This document shows, piece by piece, positions 7,666-15,121 of a stretch of 49,628 bases of DNA. Each line of letters begins with the position of its first letter. Position 1 is the stretch's first letter. A program made the translations under genes and the position numbers. This DNA is from Candidatus Nealsoniibacteriota bacterium (lineage in GTDB: Bacteria; Patescibacteriota; Minisyncoccia; Minisyncoccales; PWPS01): positions 160,210-209,837 of the forward strand of contig PWHW01000002.1 in NCBI GenBank assembly GCA_003555075.1. The letters run 5' to 3'. The notes under the pieces were generated by a model. That model worked only from the letters and a program-made list of their open reading frames with translations, searched no databases and was not told where the DNA came from.

Positions 7666-8329
7666 GTGGGAAAAGGAGTTAAGGGAGGTCGTTAGCAAAG
7701 AGCTTTTTTGTTCTGCTCACAAGATGGATCATATAGAAAGAGTTTACGATCTTTGTCTTGTTTTGGCCGAAGGGGAGTCGGTTAATATTGATGTTCTCAA
7801 GGCGGCAGCATTATTGCATGATATTGCAAGAGTAAAAGAGGATAATGACCCCACTGGCGAAACAGATCATGCAAAAGAGGGTGCCAAGATGGCAAAGGAT
7901 ATCTTAAGGAAAAAAAGTTTTCCCGAAGAAAGCGTGAAACACGTTGAAGAATGTATTATCTCTCACAGGTACAGAAGTAATGAGGTTGCAGTTTCCAAGG
8001 AGGCCAAGATCCTTTTTGATGCCGACAAGCTGGACAATATCGGGGCCATTGGAGTTGCTCGTGCCTTTGTTTGGGTCGGAAAGAATAACGCTCTTATTTT
8101 TAACAAAGAAGACTCGGATGATTATACAAAGAGTAATCTGCACGGAGGGAAAAAAGGAAGGATAAAAGATGCTTCAAAGCATAGTCCTCAAATGGAATAT
8201 GAGACAAAGACCAAATTCTTGATCGACAAGATGTATACTAAAAAAGGAAGAGAAATGGCAAAAGAAAGGATGAGTTTTTATGAAGACTTCCTAAATAGAC
8301 TTGAAAAAGAAATAAGAGGGGAAATATAG
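7652..8329 (+). CDS. HD-domain metal-dependent phosphohydrolase
   Basis: This 225-aa protein is a YedJ-type HD hydrolase. The metal-binding residues are visible in order: H in HKMDHIERV (about 23-31), the HD dyad in AALLHDIAR (56-57), a conserved His in ECIISHRYR, and D in LFDADKLDNIGAIGVAR. Such proteins hydrolyse nucleotides or phosphoesters; the substrate cannot be assigned. Family length is about 200-230 aa, so the gene is complete. The ATG at 7652 follows an A-rich leader without a Shine-Dalgarno sequence. Confidence 0.9.
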   Translation: MERTKWEKELREVVSKELFCSAHKMDHIERVYDLCLVLAEGESVNIDVLKAAALLHDIARVKEDNDPTGETDHAKEGAKMAKDILRKKSFPEESVKHVEECIISHRYRSNEVAVSKEAKILFDADKLDNIGAIGVARAFVWVGKNNALIFNKEDSDDYTKSNLHGGKKGRIKDASKHSPQMEYETKTKFLIDKMYTKKGREMAKERMSFYEDFLNRLEKEIRGEI

Positions 8330-8345
8330 AGATCATTCGTAAAAA

Positions 8346-8483
8346 ATGATAATAAAATATTTCATATACAAAAGAATAAGAAAATATTTAGCGGAAAGAA
8401 AAAAAGGAAATAAAAAGAAAGAAATGTACCCGGCACAAAAAGATATCAGTATTTTTAAGAGAACAAGAGGCGGGATTCTATGA
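8346..8483 (+). CDS. Possible small basic protein coupled to the GNAT gene (45 aa)
   Basis: An ATG frame of 45 codons fills the gap between the HD and GNAT genes and ends in an exact ATGA overlap with the GNAT start codon, the arrangement typical of translational coupling. The product is basic (YKRIRKYLAERKKGNKKKE) with a possibly folded end, MYPAQKDISIFKRT. It is below the length limit of the ORF track. No family recognised. The overlap is the main evidence; composition alone would not be enough. Confidence 0.35.
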   Translation: MIIKYFIYKRIRKYLAERKKGNKKKEMYPAQKDISIFKRTRGGIL

Positions 8484-9022
8484 GGATCATACATCGTAAT
8501 GGGAGAAAGATAAGAATAAGAAGTATTTCAAGGAACGACCTCAATAAGGTGGATAAGTTCTTGGATTTTGTCAATTCATTGGTTGACGAAAATGCAATGA
8601 TCTTTATGAAGTACAAAAAGACTTTTGCCGAGGAAAAGAGTTGGCTTTGGGAGAAAATAAAAAGCGTTGAACGAAGTGAGGAGGTGGCGCTGATAGCGGA
8701 AGGCGAAAATGAAATCGTGGGAATCACAAGCATTTCTTCACACACGGAAACGGAGGATCATGTCGGCGAGCTTAGCATTGCAATAAAAGATGGATATAGA
8801 GGATTTGGATTAGGAGGGGAGTTAACAAAAGAAATCTTAAAAGAAGCAAAGGAAAGATTGAAGGTTACCCCGAAAGTTGTAAGGTTGAGTGTTTTTTCAA
8901 ATAACGACCCTGCTATAAAACTCTATGAGAAAATGGGATTCAAAGTGGTTGCCAAGATACCGAAGCAGATCCAGTATGAAGGGCGCCTATTGGATGAAGT
9001 GGTTATGATGAAGGAGTTGTGA
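8480..9022 (+). CDS. GNAT-family N-acetyltransferase
   Basis: This 180-aa protein has the GNAT fold. The acetyl-CoA-binding motif A is readable as ELSIAIKDGYRGFGLGGEL (about residues 95-115), matching the Q/R-x-x-G-x-G/A pattern. The following LSVFSNNDPAIKLYEKMGFKVV is the typical GNAT beta5-alpha4 region, close to RimJ/L or PhnO-type enzymes. The acceptor (protein, amine or antibiotic) cannot be inferred. Its ATG overlaps the stop of a possible small upstream gene. It ends 40 bases before the THEP1-like gene, which has its own extended -10 element. Confidence 0.88.
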   Translation: MRIIHRNGRKIRIRSISRNDLNKVDKFLDFVNSLVDENAMIFMKYKKTFAEEKSWLWEKIKSVERSEEVALIAEGENEIVGITSISSHTETEDHVGELSIAIKDGYRGFGLGGELTKEILKEAKERLKVTPKVVRLSVFSNNDPAIKLYEKMGFKVVAKIPKQIQYEGRLLDEVVMMKEL

Positions 9023-9062
9023 GCGTGAAAAATGACAAATTCTTTGATATTCTAAAGAAAGA

Positions 9063-9578
9063 ATGGTGAAAAATATTTTCATAACCGGCTCCCCGGGAGT
9101 TGGGAAGACCACCCTGATAAGAAGAATAATTGATAGTGGAAGCTTGAGGAAAGCAAAGGGTTTTTATACTCAAGAAATACGTGAAAATGGCGAACGTAAG
9201 GGATTTAAGGTAGTTGACCTAAAGGGGAGGGAGGGGGTGCTTGCGCACATAAATATTGGTGGCCATCACAAAGTGGGAAAGTATAAAGTTGACACCAAAG
9301 CCTTGGAAGAAGTTGGCATTAAGGCGATAAAGGAGGGGTTAAACGAGGGAGCAACAATCATAGTGGATGAGGTGGGTCCTATGGAGCTTTGCTCCGAGAG
9401 TTTCAGGAAAACGATTCTTGAGGTCTTGGATAGCGAAAATAAGGTTATTGGTACAATAAAACTTTCCAAGGATAGGTTTTTGGAAAGTATAAAAAACAGG
9501 GAGGATACCAAGATATTTCACCTTGAAAAAAACAACTTCGAAGATTTAAAATGGGAGATAATGATGGATTATTTGTGA
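9063..9578 (+). CDS. THEP1-type nucleoside triphosphatase
   Basis: This 171-aa P-loop protein belongs to the THEP1 family (archaeal/bacterial NTPase, human cancer-related NTPase). It has Walker A GSPGVGKTT (about residues 8-16), the THEP1-type segment GFYTQEIRENGERKGFKVVDL, and Walker B IIVDEVGPMEL. These enzymes slowly hydrolyse many NTPs and their cellular role is unclear. An extended -10-like element (TG-A-TATTCT, 9045-9053) sits only 9 bases before the ATG, which would give a 3-base leader. The tRNA-Gly gene begins 17 bases after the stop and may be on the same transcript. Confidence 0.92.
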   Translation: MVKNIFITGSPGVGKTTLIRRIIDSGSLRKAKGFYTQEIRENGERKGFKVVDLKGREGVLAHINIGGHHKVGKYKVDTKALEEVGIKAIKEGLNEGATIIVDEVGPMELCSESFRKTILEVLDSENKVIGTIKLSKDRFLESIKNREDTKIFHLEKNNFEDLKWEIMMDYL

Positions 9579-9595
9579 TTGCGAGCACAACGCTT

Positions 9596-9668
9596 GCGGC
9601 GGTAGCTCAGTTGGTAGAGCATCTGCTTCCCAAGCAGAAGATCGCGGGTTCGAGCCCCGTCCGCCGCT
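9596..9668 (+). tRNA. tRNA-Gly, anticodon CCC
   Basis: A full cloverleaf is present: acceptor GCGGCGG/CCGCCGC, D arm GCTC/GAGC with AGTTGGTA loop, anticodon arm TCTGC/GCAGA with loop TTCCCAA (anticodon CCC), and T arm with TTCGAGC. The discriminator base is T, usual for bacterial tRNA-Gly. The 3' CCA is not encoded (TCAA follows the acceptor stem), so it must be added by CCA transferase. Confidence 0.97.
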
Positions 9669-9711
9669 CAATGCTTTAATTTTATTCTCATCTTATTTAC
9701 TCTGATAAAAA

Positions 9712-9936
9712 ATGAAGATTTTTGTTACCGTTAAGTGCAACGCAAGGAAGGAGATCGTTGAAAGGATCGACGAAGATCATTTTAAAATTTCGGTAAAGGA
9801 GTCGCCTCTCAAAGGAAGAGCTAATGATGCAGTAAAAAAACTTTTAGCAAAACACATTGATATCTTGCCCGATCATCTAAAGATCGTTTCGGGGAAAAGT
9901 TCTTCCAAAAAAGTGATTAAAACAATCAGTAGGTAA
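9712..9936 (+). CDS. YggU/DUF167 family protein
   Basis: This 74-aa protein matches the YggU (DUF167) family: the N-terminal strand KIFVTVKCNARKE, then the signature VKESPLKGRANDAVKKLLAKHI and the end LKIVSGKSSSKKVIKTI. The family is widespread and its function is unknown. Length is typical. It follows the tRNA by 43 bases and converges with the minus-strand gene at 9964. Confidence 0.93.
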   Translation: MKIFVTVKCNARKEIVERIDEDHFKISVKESPLKGRANDAVKKLLAKHIDILPDHLKIVSGKSSSKKVIKTISR

Positions 9937-9942
9937 ATTATC

Positions 9943-9976
9943 AAAAAGAAAAAAGGAGGTTTACTAGCCCTCCTTT
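9943..9976 (-). terminator. Terminator between convergent genes (9712 and 9964)
   Basis: An 8-bp stem AAAGGAGG/CCTCCTTT with a 9-base loop overlaps the stop codon of the minus-strand gene. On the minus strand it is followed by a long T-rich run (complement of AAAAAGAAAAA), so it mainly terminates that gene; on the plus strand the T tail is weak. Confidence 0.75.
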
Positions 9977-10164
9977 ATATGTTGCTTTAACATTGATTTT
10001 AGATCTTCTAAATTCTCTTCTTTTCTTTTCTCGATCCTTTTCCACATTTCCGTACAATCTTGGCATTGATCGGCATCATTCTTGTATTTTCCCTTTATCC
10101 TCCACAAACTTTTGTGCTCTTCAATAAGTTGATTTGTTAAATTATACAGATGGTCGTCAAACAT
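9964..10164 (-). CDS. Small conserved protein of Parcubacteria type, unknown
   Basis: This 66-aa protein is helical and hydrophilic, with LTNQLIEEHKSLWRIKGKY near the N-terminus and a C-x2-C pair in DQCQDCTEMW. From memory, short proteins with the same EEHKSLWRIK core and Cys pair are common in Parcubacteria, where they are annotated as hypothetical; this is recollection, not a search result. The single Cys pair could bind metal on dimerisation. It is transcribed against its neighbours and has its own terminator. Confidence 0.8.
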   Translation of the reverse strand: MFDDHLYNLTNQLIEEHKSLWRIKGKYKNDADQCQDCTEMWKRIEKRKEENLEDLKSMLKQHIKEG

Positions 10165-10234
10165 TTTAATAAAAGCTTGATTTATAGACAGACCTTTTAA
10201 ATGATCCCAAAAGTTATATGATTTTTTTGCTTTC

Positions 10235-10243
10235 TGTTATAAT
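10235..10243 (+). promoter_or_regulatory. Extended -10 promoter of the PspC gene
   Basis: TG-T-TATAAT at 10235-10243 is a perfect extended -10 element without a clear -35 box. The predicted start leaves a leader of about 25 bases before the ATG at 10275, which also has a short AGAGGA Shine-Dalgarno-like sequence. Confidence 0.7.
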
Positions 10244-10274
10244 ATAATTGTTAGAAAAATAAATAAAGAGGAAA

Positions 10275-10685
10275 ATGAAAAAATTGAAAAAAAGCGAAAA
10301 AAACAAGGTTCTTGCTGGAATATTCGGGGGGATCGGGGAGTATTTCAACGTGGATCCCGTATTACTTAGATTACTGGGTCTTTTGCTGTGTCTTGTAACG
10401 GGAATCATTCCATTCTTGGTTGTTTATATTATTGCTGCCATGATCGTGCCAAAAGAAGAGGGTAAAGAAAAAGAGGCAACCTCTCTTTTAAGAAAATGGT
10501 GGTTCTGGGTCATTGTTGTGATCATTTTATTCTTGTTCGTGTTGCCAGTAATTGCTCTTCTCGGGCTTGGGCACAAAATGGTGGAAACAGGAGGTCCGAC
10601 GAAGATAGAAGAGCAGGTGGAATACTATCATGATGATGTAAAAGAATTGATCACAAAGGAAGAAGAATCTTTATTAGAAGAGTAA
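10275..10685 (+). CDS. PspC-domain membrane protein
   Basis: This 136-aa protein starts with a PspC domain (about residues 3-60): KKSEKNKVLAGIFGGIGEYF is the cytoplasmic signature, followed by the amphipathic DPVLLRLLGLLL segment and a hydrophobic hairpin ending in AAMIVPKEE. A second hydrophobic segment (about 73-100) is followed by an acidic tail. PspC proteins sense membrane stress in enterobacteria; here no PspA, PspB or PspF is visible. It could sense envelope state together with the downstream anchored DUF1460-like proteins, but that is only proximity. Confidence 0.88.
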   Translation: MKKLKKSEKNKVLAGIFGGIGEYFNVDPVLLRLLGLLLCLVTGIIPFLVVYIIAAMIVPKEEGKEKEATSLLRKWWFWVIVVIILFLFVLPVIALLGLGHKMVETGGPTKIEEQVEYYHDDVKELITKEEESLLEE

Positions 10686-10698
10686 TTTATATTGTTTT

Positions 10699-11526
10699 AT
10701 GAAGAAGGTGCCGTTGAATCCAAAAAAGAAAGAAGTAAAGGACAGTACTATGGTTGCTATCATAATAGGACTTCTTGTCGTAATGGTCGTTTTGGGCTTC
10801 TTCATTTTCAGGTTTCCCAAGGAAGAGGAAAGAAGGGCAGGTGAAGAGAGGGTGGCATCGGAGGATAAAGAGAATAATGATGAAGAAATATCTTTTGATG
10901 AAAGAAAAGAAAAGGTTTTAAGTGACTTTATCGGGAAGATGCACGAAAGCAACCCCCTTGATGAGGATAATCTTTATAACAAAGAAGGTTTCAACTCTAC
11001 TACTCTAATATTGTCAGTAGCAGCCAAGGCCAATTCCGAGGATGAGGATCCGCGAGAAGAAATGAAGCATGTAAATTATCACCCTCCCGGGGAAGTGAGT
11101 TATGAGAACAGGTTGCATTTTTCAAGCTACAGGAACGAGGTTTCCGACTATTTTGAAGATATAACAAAAGAGGTGGGAGGCGATCATGTGAGCAAAAAGA
11201 GTGTTGTACTGAATAAGGAGTATGAAGAAGGGGAACGACTTATTGATATTGATTGGGAAAAGGATATGGATCTTTACTATGTTCCCTCCGAGTACGTAAT
11301 TGATGTAATGAGAGATCTTCCCACGTTTGTTGGAGCAATGTTCATTAAAGAAGGAGATGATGTTATCGGGCTTGACGTAAGAAGTGAAGGAATTGTTGTA
11401 GAGCAAAGCGATATTGTTCATGCATCAAGCAAAGAAGGGAAGGTTGTAAGAGGAAGTTTTCTAGATCACATAGATGAGGCGGATTTCCATGGCGTTATCT
11501 TCTTTGAGTTCAATGAAGTGAAGTAA
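10699..11526 (+). CDS. Membrane-anchored DUF1460-like protein lacking catalytic residues
   Basis: This 275-aa protein has one N-terminal membrane helix (about 18-37), an acidic linker and a domain homologous to the next gene. The DUF1460 fold (NlpC/P60 superfamily, amidase-like cysteine peptidases acting on cell-wall peptides) is recognisable from ENRLHFSSYRNE, IDIDW, YVPSEYV, GLDVRSEG and IVHASS. The catalytic Cys found in FDCTSF of the neighbour is Ser100 here (FNSTT), and the His of DITHEGF is Ser229 (DVRSEG). Both core residues are therefore gone and it is probably a pseudoenzyme that binds or scaffolds. It starts 13 bases after the PspC gene. A segment of its DNA is identical to the neighbour. 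Confidence 0.82.
   Translation: MKKVPLNPKKKEVKDSTMVAIIIGLLVVMVVLGFFIFRFPKEEERRAGEERVASEDKENNDEEISFDERKEKVLSDFIGKMHESNPLDEDNLYNKEGFNSTTLILSVAAKANSEDEDPREEMKHVNYHPPGEVSYENRLHFSSYRNEVSDYFEDITKEVGGDHVSKKSVVLNKEYEEGERLIDIDWEKDMDLYYVPSEYVIDVMRDLPTFVGAMFIKEGDDVIGLDVRSEGIVVEQSDIVHASSKEGKVVRGSFLDHIDEADFHGVIFFEFNEVK
11087..11147 (+). repeat. 61-bp identical segment, copy 1 (within DUF1460-like pseudoenzyme gene)
   Basis: These 61 bases are identical to 11869-11929 in the adjacent paralogue; flanking bases upstream to about 11055 differ at only about five positions. The rest of the two genes is strongly diverged. The segment encodes the conserved GEVSYENRLHFSSYRNEVSD stretch. Confidence 0.95.
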
Positions 11527-11528
11527 AC

Positions 11529-12302
11529 ATGAAGAGATTTTCACTTATTATATCGGGATCTCTTGTTATTCTTGTTTTTCTTGTGATCCTAGCTCTGCTT
11601 ATTTCAAGAGAGGAAAAGACGATGCAAGAAGAGATCAGTTCTGCGGAAAAAGAGGAAGAGAAGATAGAGAGAGAAGAAAGTATAAAGAGCATCGCTTATG
11701 AATTAAAAGGTTCTCCTTATGAACTTGGTCCTATCGGGGAAGAGAAAGGAGAAAAATTGGTGAGAAAAGATGCTTTTGATTGTACTTCCTTTGTGCTTAC
11801 AGTAGCAGCATTATATGCAAACAAAGAAGAGGTGAAAGAAGAAATGAAGCATATAAATTACCATCCTTCCGGGGAAGTGAGTTATGAGAACAGGTTGCAT
11901 TTTTCAAGCTACAGGAACGAGGTTTCCGATCGTTTCGCGGACATAACAGAGAAGGTGGGGGGAAACTTTGTGGTCACGGAAGAGGTTCTGTTAAACAAAC
12001 ATGTTCCCGGTCAAGGGAGAGTTATTGATATTGATTGGGAGAAGAAGTTTGATCTGAGCTATATTCCCGAAGAACATGTCTTACAGATCCTTGATGATCT
12101 TCCGGAAGAAGTAGGTGTGGGTTTTGTCGGTGAGGAATCTTTCCAAAAGGGTCTTGATATAACTCATGAAGGTTTTGTTTTTGGAGGAGAAATTCTTGTT
12201 CATGCTTCGGCAAAAAGAGGCGAGGTGTCGGAGGAAATGTTCTTGGATTATTTATCGGATGAAAAGCACAAAGGGGTTATCTTTTATAAGGTTGAAAGCT
12301 AA
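11529..12302 (+). CDS. Membrane-anchored DUF1460-like cysteine peptidase/amidase
   Basis: This 257-aa protein has an N-terminal membrane helix (about 5-25), a charged helical linker and a DUF1460-like domain. The putative catalytic Cys85 lies in FDCTSFVL and the putative His213 in GLDITHEGFV; ENRLHFSSYRN, IDIDW, SYIPEEHV and LVHASAKRGEV match the other family blocks. Known relatives are NlpC/P60-superfamily amidases that cleave peptidoglycan-derived peptides. The anchor places it on the outer face of the membrane. It begins 2 bases after its catalytically dead paralogue ends, so the two are translated together and may form a heteromer. The third catalytic residue cannot be assigned with confidence. 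Confidence 0.82.
   Translation: MKRFSLIISGSLVILVFLVILALLISREEKTMQEEISSAEKEEEKIEREESIKSIAYELKGSPYELGPIGEEKGEKLVRKDAFDCTSFVLTVAALYANKEEVKEEMKHINYHPSGEVSYENRLHFSSYRNEVSDRFADITEKVGGNFVVTEEVLLNKHVPGQGRVIDIDWEKKFDLSYIPEEHVLQILDDLPEEVGVGFVGEESFQKGLDITHEGFVFGGEILVHASAKRGEVSEEMFLDYLSDEKHKGVIFYKVES
11869..11929 (+). repeat. 61-bp identical segment, copy 2 (within DUF1460-like peptidase gene)
   Basis: Identical over 61 bases to 11087-11147 in the preceding paralogue; see that entry. Confidence 0.95.
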
Positions 12303-12351
12303 GGAATATTGTATTATTATTAAGTTACTATCAATATAAAAAGATAAGATC

Positions 12352-12924
12352 ATGAAAAAAACGATCAACAACCTTACAAAAGCTTTTATTGGGGAAAGTC
12401 AGGCAAGGAATAGATATACTTTTTATGCAAGTGTTGCCAAAAAAGAAGGTTATGAGAAGATAGCGGAGATCTTCAATGTGACTGCGGAGCAGGAAAAACA
12501 ACACGCAAAGTGGCTTTTTAGGCACTTGCAAGAGATAAAAGGAAATATGGATGAGGTGGAAGTGGAAGCCGATGCCCCGCTTGTTTTTGGAGATACGAAG
12601 GAAAATCTGAGATCGGCAATAAAGGGGGAGAACTATGAACACACCGACATGTATCCCGAATTTGCAAAAGTGGCCAGAGAAGAGGGTTATGAGAAAATAG
12701 CAAATAGATTGGAGGCTATTGCAAAAGCGGAAGAGCACCACGAAGAAAGATATTCCAAGTTACTTGAGAACCTTGAAAATGAAACGCTCTTCAAAAAAGA
12801 AGAGAAGGTGTGGTGGGTTTGTCGCGAGTGTGGTTACTATTTGTTATCCACTGAGCCTCCGGAAAAATGTCCATCTTGTGATCATCCAAAGGGATTCTAT
12901 GAGGTAAAGTGCGAAGAATATTGA
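12352..12924 (+). CDS. rbr: Rubrerythrin
   Basis: This 190-aa cytoplasmic protein is a non-haem peroxidase of anaerobic oxygen defence. The ferritin-like four-helix part carries the di-iron motifs: Glu in [19 protein letters not shown] (ExxH) in the first half, and [10 protein letters not shown] and AEEHHEERY in the second. The C-terminal rubredoxin domain has two Cys pairs, VCRECGY and [12 protein letters not shown]. It would reduce hydrogen peroxide produced by the superoxide reductase at 2714. The electron donor is not encoded next to it. It stands alone between the DUF1460-like pair and a bidirectional terminator. Confidence 0.96.
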   Translation: MKKTINNLTKAFIGESQARNRYTFYASVAKKEGYEKIAEIFNVTAEQEKQHAKWLFRHLQEIKGNMDEVEVEADAPLVFGDTKENLRSAIKGENYEHTDMYPEFAKVAREEGYEKIANRLEAIAKAEEHHEERYSKLLENLENETLFKKEEKVWWVCRECGYYLLSTEPPEKCPSCDHPKGFYEVKCEEY

Positions 12925-12947
12925 TCAAAGAGTGCTACTAAAACCAA

Positions 12948-12975
12948 AAAAGAAGGGTTTTAAATCCCTTCTTTT
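12948..12975. terminator. Bidirectional terminator between rubrerythrin and the DD-peptidase gene
   Basis: A 10-bp stem AAAAGAAGGG/CCCTTCTTTT with an 8-base loop lies between the convergent genes and overlaps the minus-strand stop codon. T-rich tails exist on both strands. Confidence 0.85.
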
Positions 12976-13850
12976 ATTTTATCTATTATAGAGAACATGT
13001 CTGCTTCTCTATTCTCTGAGTGAAGAATGACTATTCCGACAGGTTTTTCGTTTATGTTAAATATTGCGGTAGAGGTTTGCTTTGCTTGAGGAAGATAACC
13101 GTTCTTTCCTCCCATGTAATTGGATAAATGGTAGAAACGATTGGTGTTCATGAATTTGAGAAGTCTTCCTTCTTCATTAGGGAGCCAAAAGTCATTATCT
13201 CTACTTATTTCTAAAAGTTCGGGGTGTTCTTTGTGAACATAAGAAATGAGTTTTGCGAGATCTCCGGCAGTGGAACGATTATTTGGATTCAAACCATGAC
13301 TATCGACAAAATGGGTGTGATGCATGCCCAAATCTCTTGCTTTTTTGTTCATAAGATCAACGAATCGATCCTTTCCTTTAAAATACGACAAAGCATTCGC
13401 GGCATCGTTGGTCGATTGGATAAGAGAAGCTTTTAATAAATTTTCGGCGGTTACCTCAAGACCCTTAAATAAGGCCGGACTATGTCCGTGAGTATCCAAC
13501 ATTTTTTCCGAGAGCACAATCTTTTCGTTTTTTTCCATATTTTCCGCGACGATCACCCCGGTCATCATTTTGGTCACCGATGCTACGGGATAGGAGTGTT
13601 GGGGATTCTTTTCTATTATCACGGAACCTTCCTCCAAATCCATTGCCAAATAAGAGGAAGCGGTTATATCATCTCGGGAATTCATGTTTTCTATGAGTTG
13701 CTTCAAAACGGAGATCTCACGTTTTACTATCTCCAATTGCTGGATCAATCTATCCCGGTTCCAATTCGATATAGATGATCCTTCAGCAATAAAGGGAGTG
13801 AAAAGAAGAACTGCGGAGAGAATAGGGAATAAAAAGGAAAATTTTTTCAT
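12960..13850 (-). CDS. D-alanyl-D-alanine carboxypeptidase family protein (peptidase S11)
   Basis: This 296-aa protein has a signal peptide or anchor (about 1-24) and a coiled segment before the penicillin-binding S11 domain. Motif 1 is SVTK (Ser91, Lys94), motif 2 is STN (146-148, in QSTNDAANAL). Motif 3, normally KTG, reads KNG (249-251). Such enzymes trim the terminal D-Ala of peptidoglycan stem peptides. The enzyme lacks the C-terminal beta domain of E. coli PBP5 and ends soon after motif 3 plus about 45 residues. It follows the alanine racemase gene by 71 bases on the same strand, so the pair handles D-alanine supply and trimming. Confidence 0.9.
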   Translation of the reverse strand: MKKFSFLFPILSAVLLFTPFIAEGSSISNWNRDRLIQQLEIVKREISVLKQLIENMNSRDDITASSYLAMDLEEGSVIIEKNPQHSYPVASVTKMMTGVIVAENMEKNEKIVLSEKMLDTHGHSPALFKGLEVTAENLLKASLIQSTNDAANALSYFKGKDRFVDLMNKKARDLGMHHTHFVDSHGLNPNNRSTAGDLAKLISYVHKEHPELLEISRDNDFWLPNEEGRLLKFMNTNRFYHLSNYMGGKNGYLPQAKQTSTAIFNINEKPVGIVILHSENREADMFSIIDKIKEGI

Positions 13851-13921
13851 ATCACAAAAACTTAATGTTTATCTGTTAGTTATAATTATATTAAGTATCA
13901 AAAACAAAGCAAGTAAAGAGA

Positions 13922-15043
13922 TCACGTAAAAACTCTTTTAATGCGGGGATTAAGGCAAGTTATTATTTCGTAGGTCGATGTTCCCGCAAGAAAAGAAAGA
14001 TCGTCCGCGGCTATTTCTTCTTCTCCTTCTTTTCCTATGAGAGTGACTTCGTCTCCAATTTTTACATCTTTTATATCGGTAATATCTACAAGCGTCATGT
14101 CCATGCAAACCCTTCCGAGGACCTTTGCTTTTTCCCCTCTTATTATTACTTCTCCTATACTTGAAAGAGAGAGGGGGAATCCATGCCAATAACCAATAGG
14201 GAGTATGGCCACCCTAGAGGGCCGATCCAATCTCTCGGTCATGTCGTAACCGACAAAACTTCCCTCGGGAAGTTCTTTTACTTGACTTATTATTGTTTTC
14301 CAAGAAAGAACCGGTTTTAGTGATAATTTGTTTTTGAAGGCAGCTTTGGTCTCCTTTGACGGCCATAATCCATACACTCCTATTCCCACTCTAACCATGT
14401 CAAAATGAGATTCCGGAAATATGATGGTACCTGAGGTGGCTGCGGCATGCTTTGTAAGATTTTGAAAACCCTCTTTTTCCATTACATCGGTCGCTTTTTT
14501 AAAATCACCTATTTGTCCCATGGTCACAGCTCTGAAGGAAGGATTCTTTGCGGAAGCAAAATGGGTGTAAATTCCTTCCGTGACAATTTTGTCCTTTAAC
14601 CTTTTTAGTGTTCTAATAACTTCTGGTATCTCGGAGACAAAGAATCCTTGCCGATGCATCCCCGTGTCAATCTTCAAATGGATCTTTATTTTATTTTTCC
14701 CGGATTTGATGTTTTGAAGATTTTCCAAGGTGGGGAAGTCGGCTATTGTTAAAGAGATATTATTTGAAGCTGCATACTCTACATCATCTTTTAGAGTGTA
14801 CCCCAATACCAAGATGGGCTTTTTGACCCCCTTTTCTCTCAAGGTCTTCCCTTCTATGATAGAATCCACGGCCAAAAGATCGATATCCATACTCTCCGCT
14901 TCCAAGGAAAAATCTATCAAGTTGTGACCGTAAGCATTTGATTTTACTACTGCCGCAAGAAGGCGATCGGGACCGATCAAGCTCCTGAATACCTTGCAGT
15001 TGTGTTCAATATTTTCTTTTTTAACCTCTATCCATGTACGCAT
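13922..15043 (-). CDS. alr: Alanine racemase
   Basis: This 373-aa PLP enzyme interconverts L- and D-alanine for peptidoglycan. The PLP lysine is Lys34 in AVVKSNAYGHN. Further family blocks are HLKIDTGMHRQGF, the phosphate-binding loop region MVRVGIGVYGLWPS, SFVGYDMTERLDRPSRVAILPIGYWHGFP holding the catalytic Tyr, and VCMDMTLVDIT. Length is typical. It is the first gene of a probable minus-strand pair with the DD-carboxypeptidase; a terminator separates it from the DUF218 gene upstream. Confidence 0.96.
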   Translation of the reverse strand: MRTWIEVKKENIEHNCKVFRSLIGPDRLLAAVVKSNAYGHNLIDFSLEAESMDIDLLAVDSIIEGKTLREKGVKKPILVLGYTLKDDVEYAASNNISLTIADFPTLENLQNIKSGKNKIKIHLKIDTGMHRQGFFVSEIPEVIRTLKRLKDKIVTEGIYTHFASAKNPSFRAVTMGQIGDFKKATDVMEKEGFQNLTKHAAATSGTIIFPESHFDMVRVGIGVYGLWPSKETKAAFKNKLSLKPVLSWKTIISQVKELPEGSFVGYDMTERLDRPSRVAILPIGYWHGFPLSLSSIGEVIIRGEKAKVLGRVCMDMTLVDITDIKDVKIGDEVTLIGKEGEEEIAADDLSFLAGTSTYEIITCLNPRIKRVFT

Positions 15044-15075
15044 TTTAAAGGATTATATACCATAAATAAGCTTTT

Positions 15076-15113
15076 TGAAAGAAAAAGTCACTCTTTTTAG
15101 AGAGCGACTTTTT
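15076..15113 (-). terminator. Terminator downstream of the DUF218 gene
   Basis: The stem AAAAAGTC/GACTTTTT plus CTCT/AGAG, with one A-C mismatch and a 6-base loop, lies 9 bases past the minus-strand stop at 15122 and is followed on that strand by T-rich sequence. It insulates alr from the DUF218 gene. Confidence 0.8.
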
Positions 15114-15121
15114 ATTGTTTC

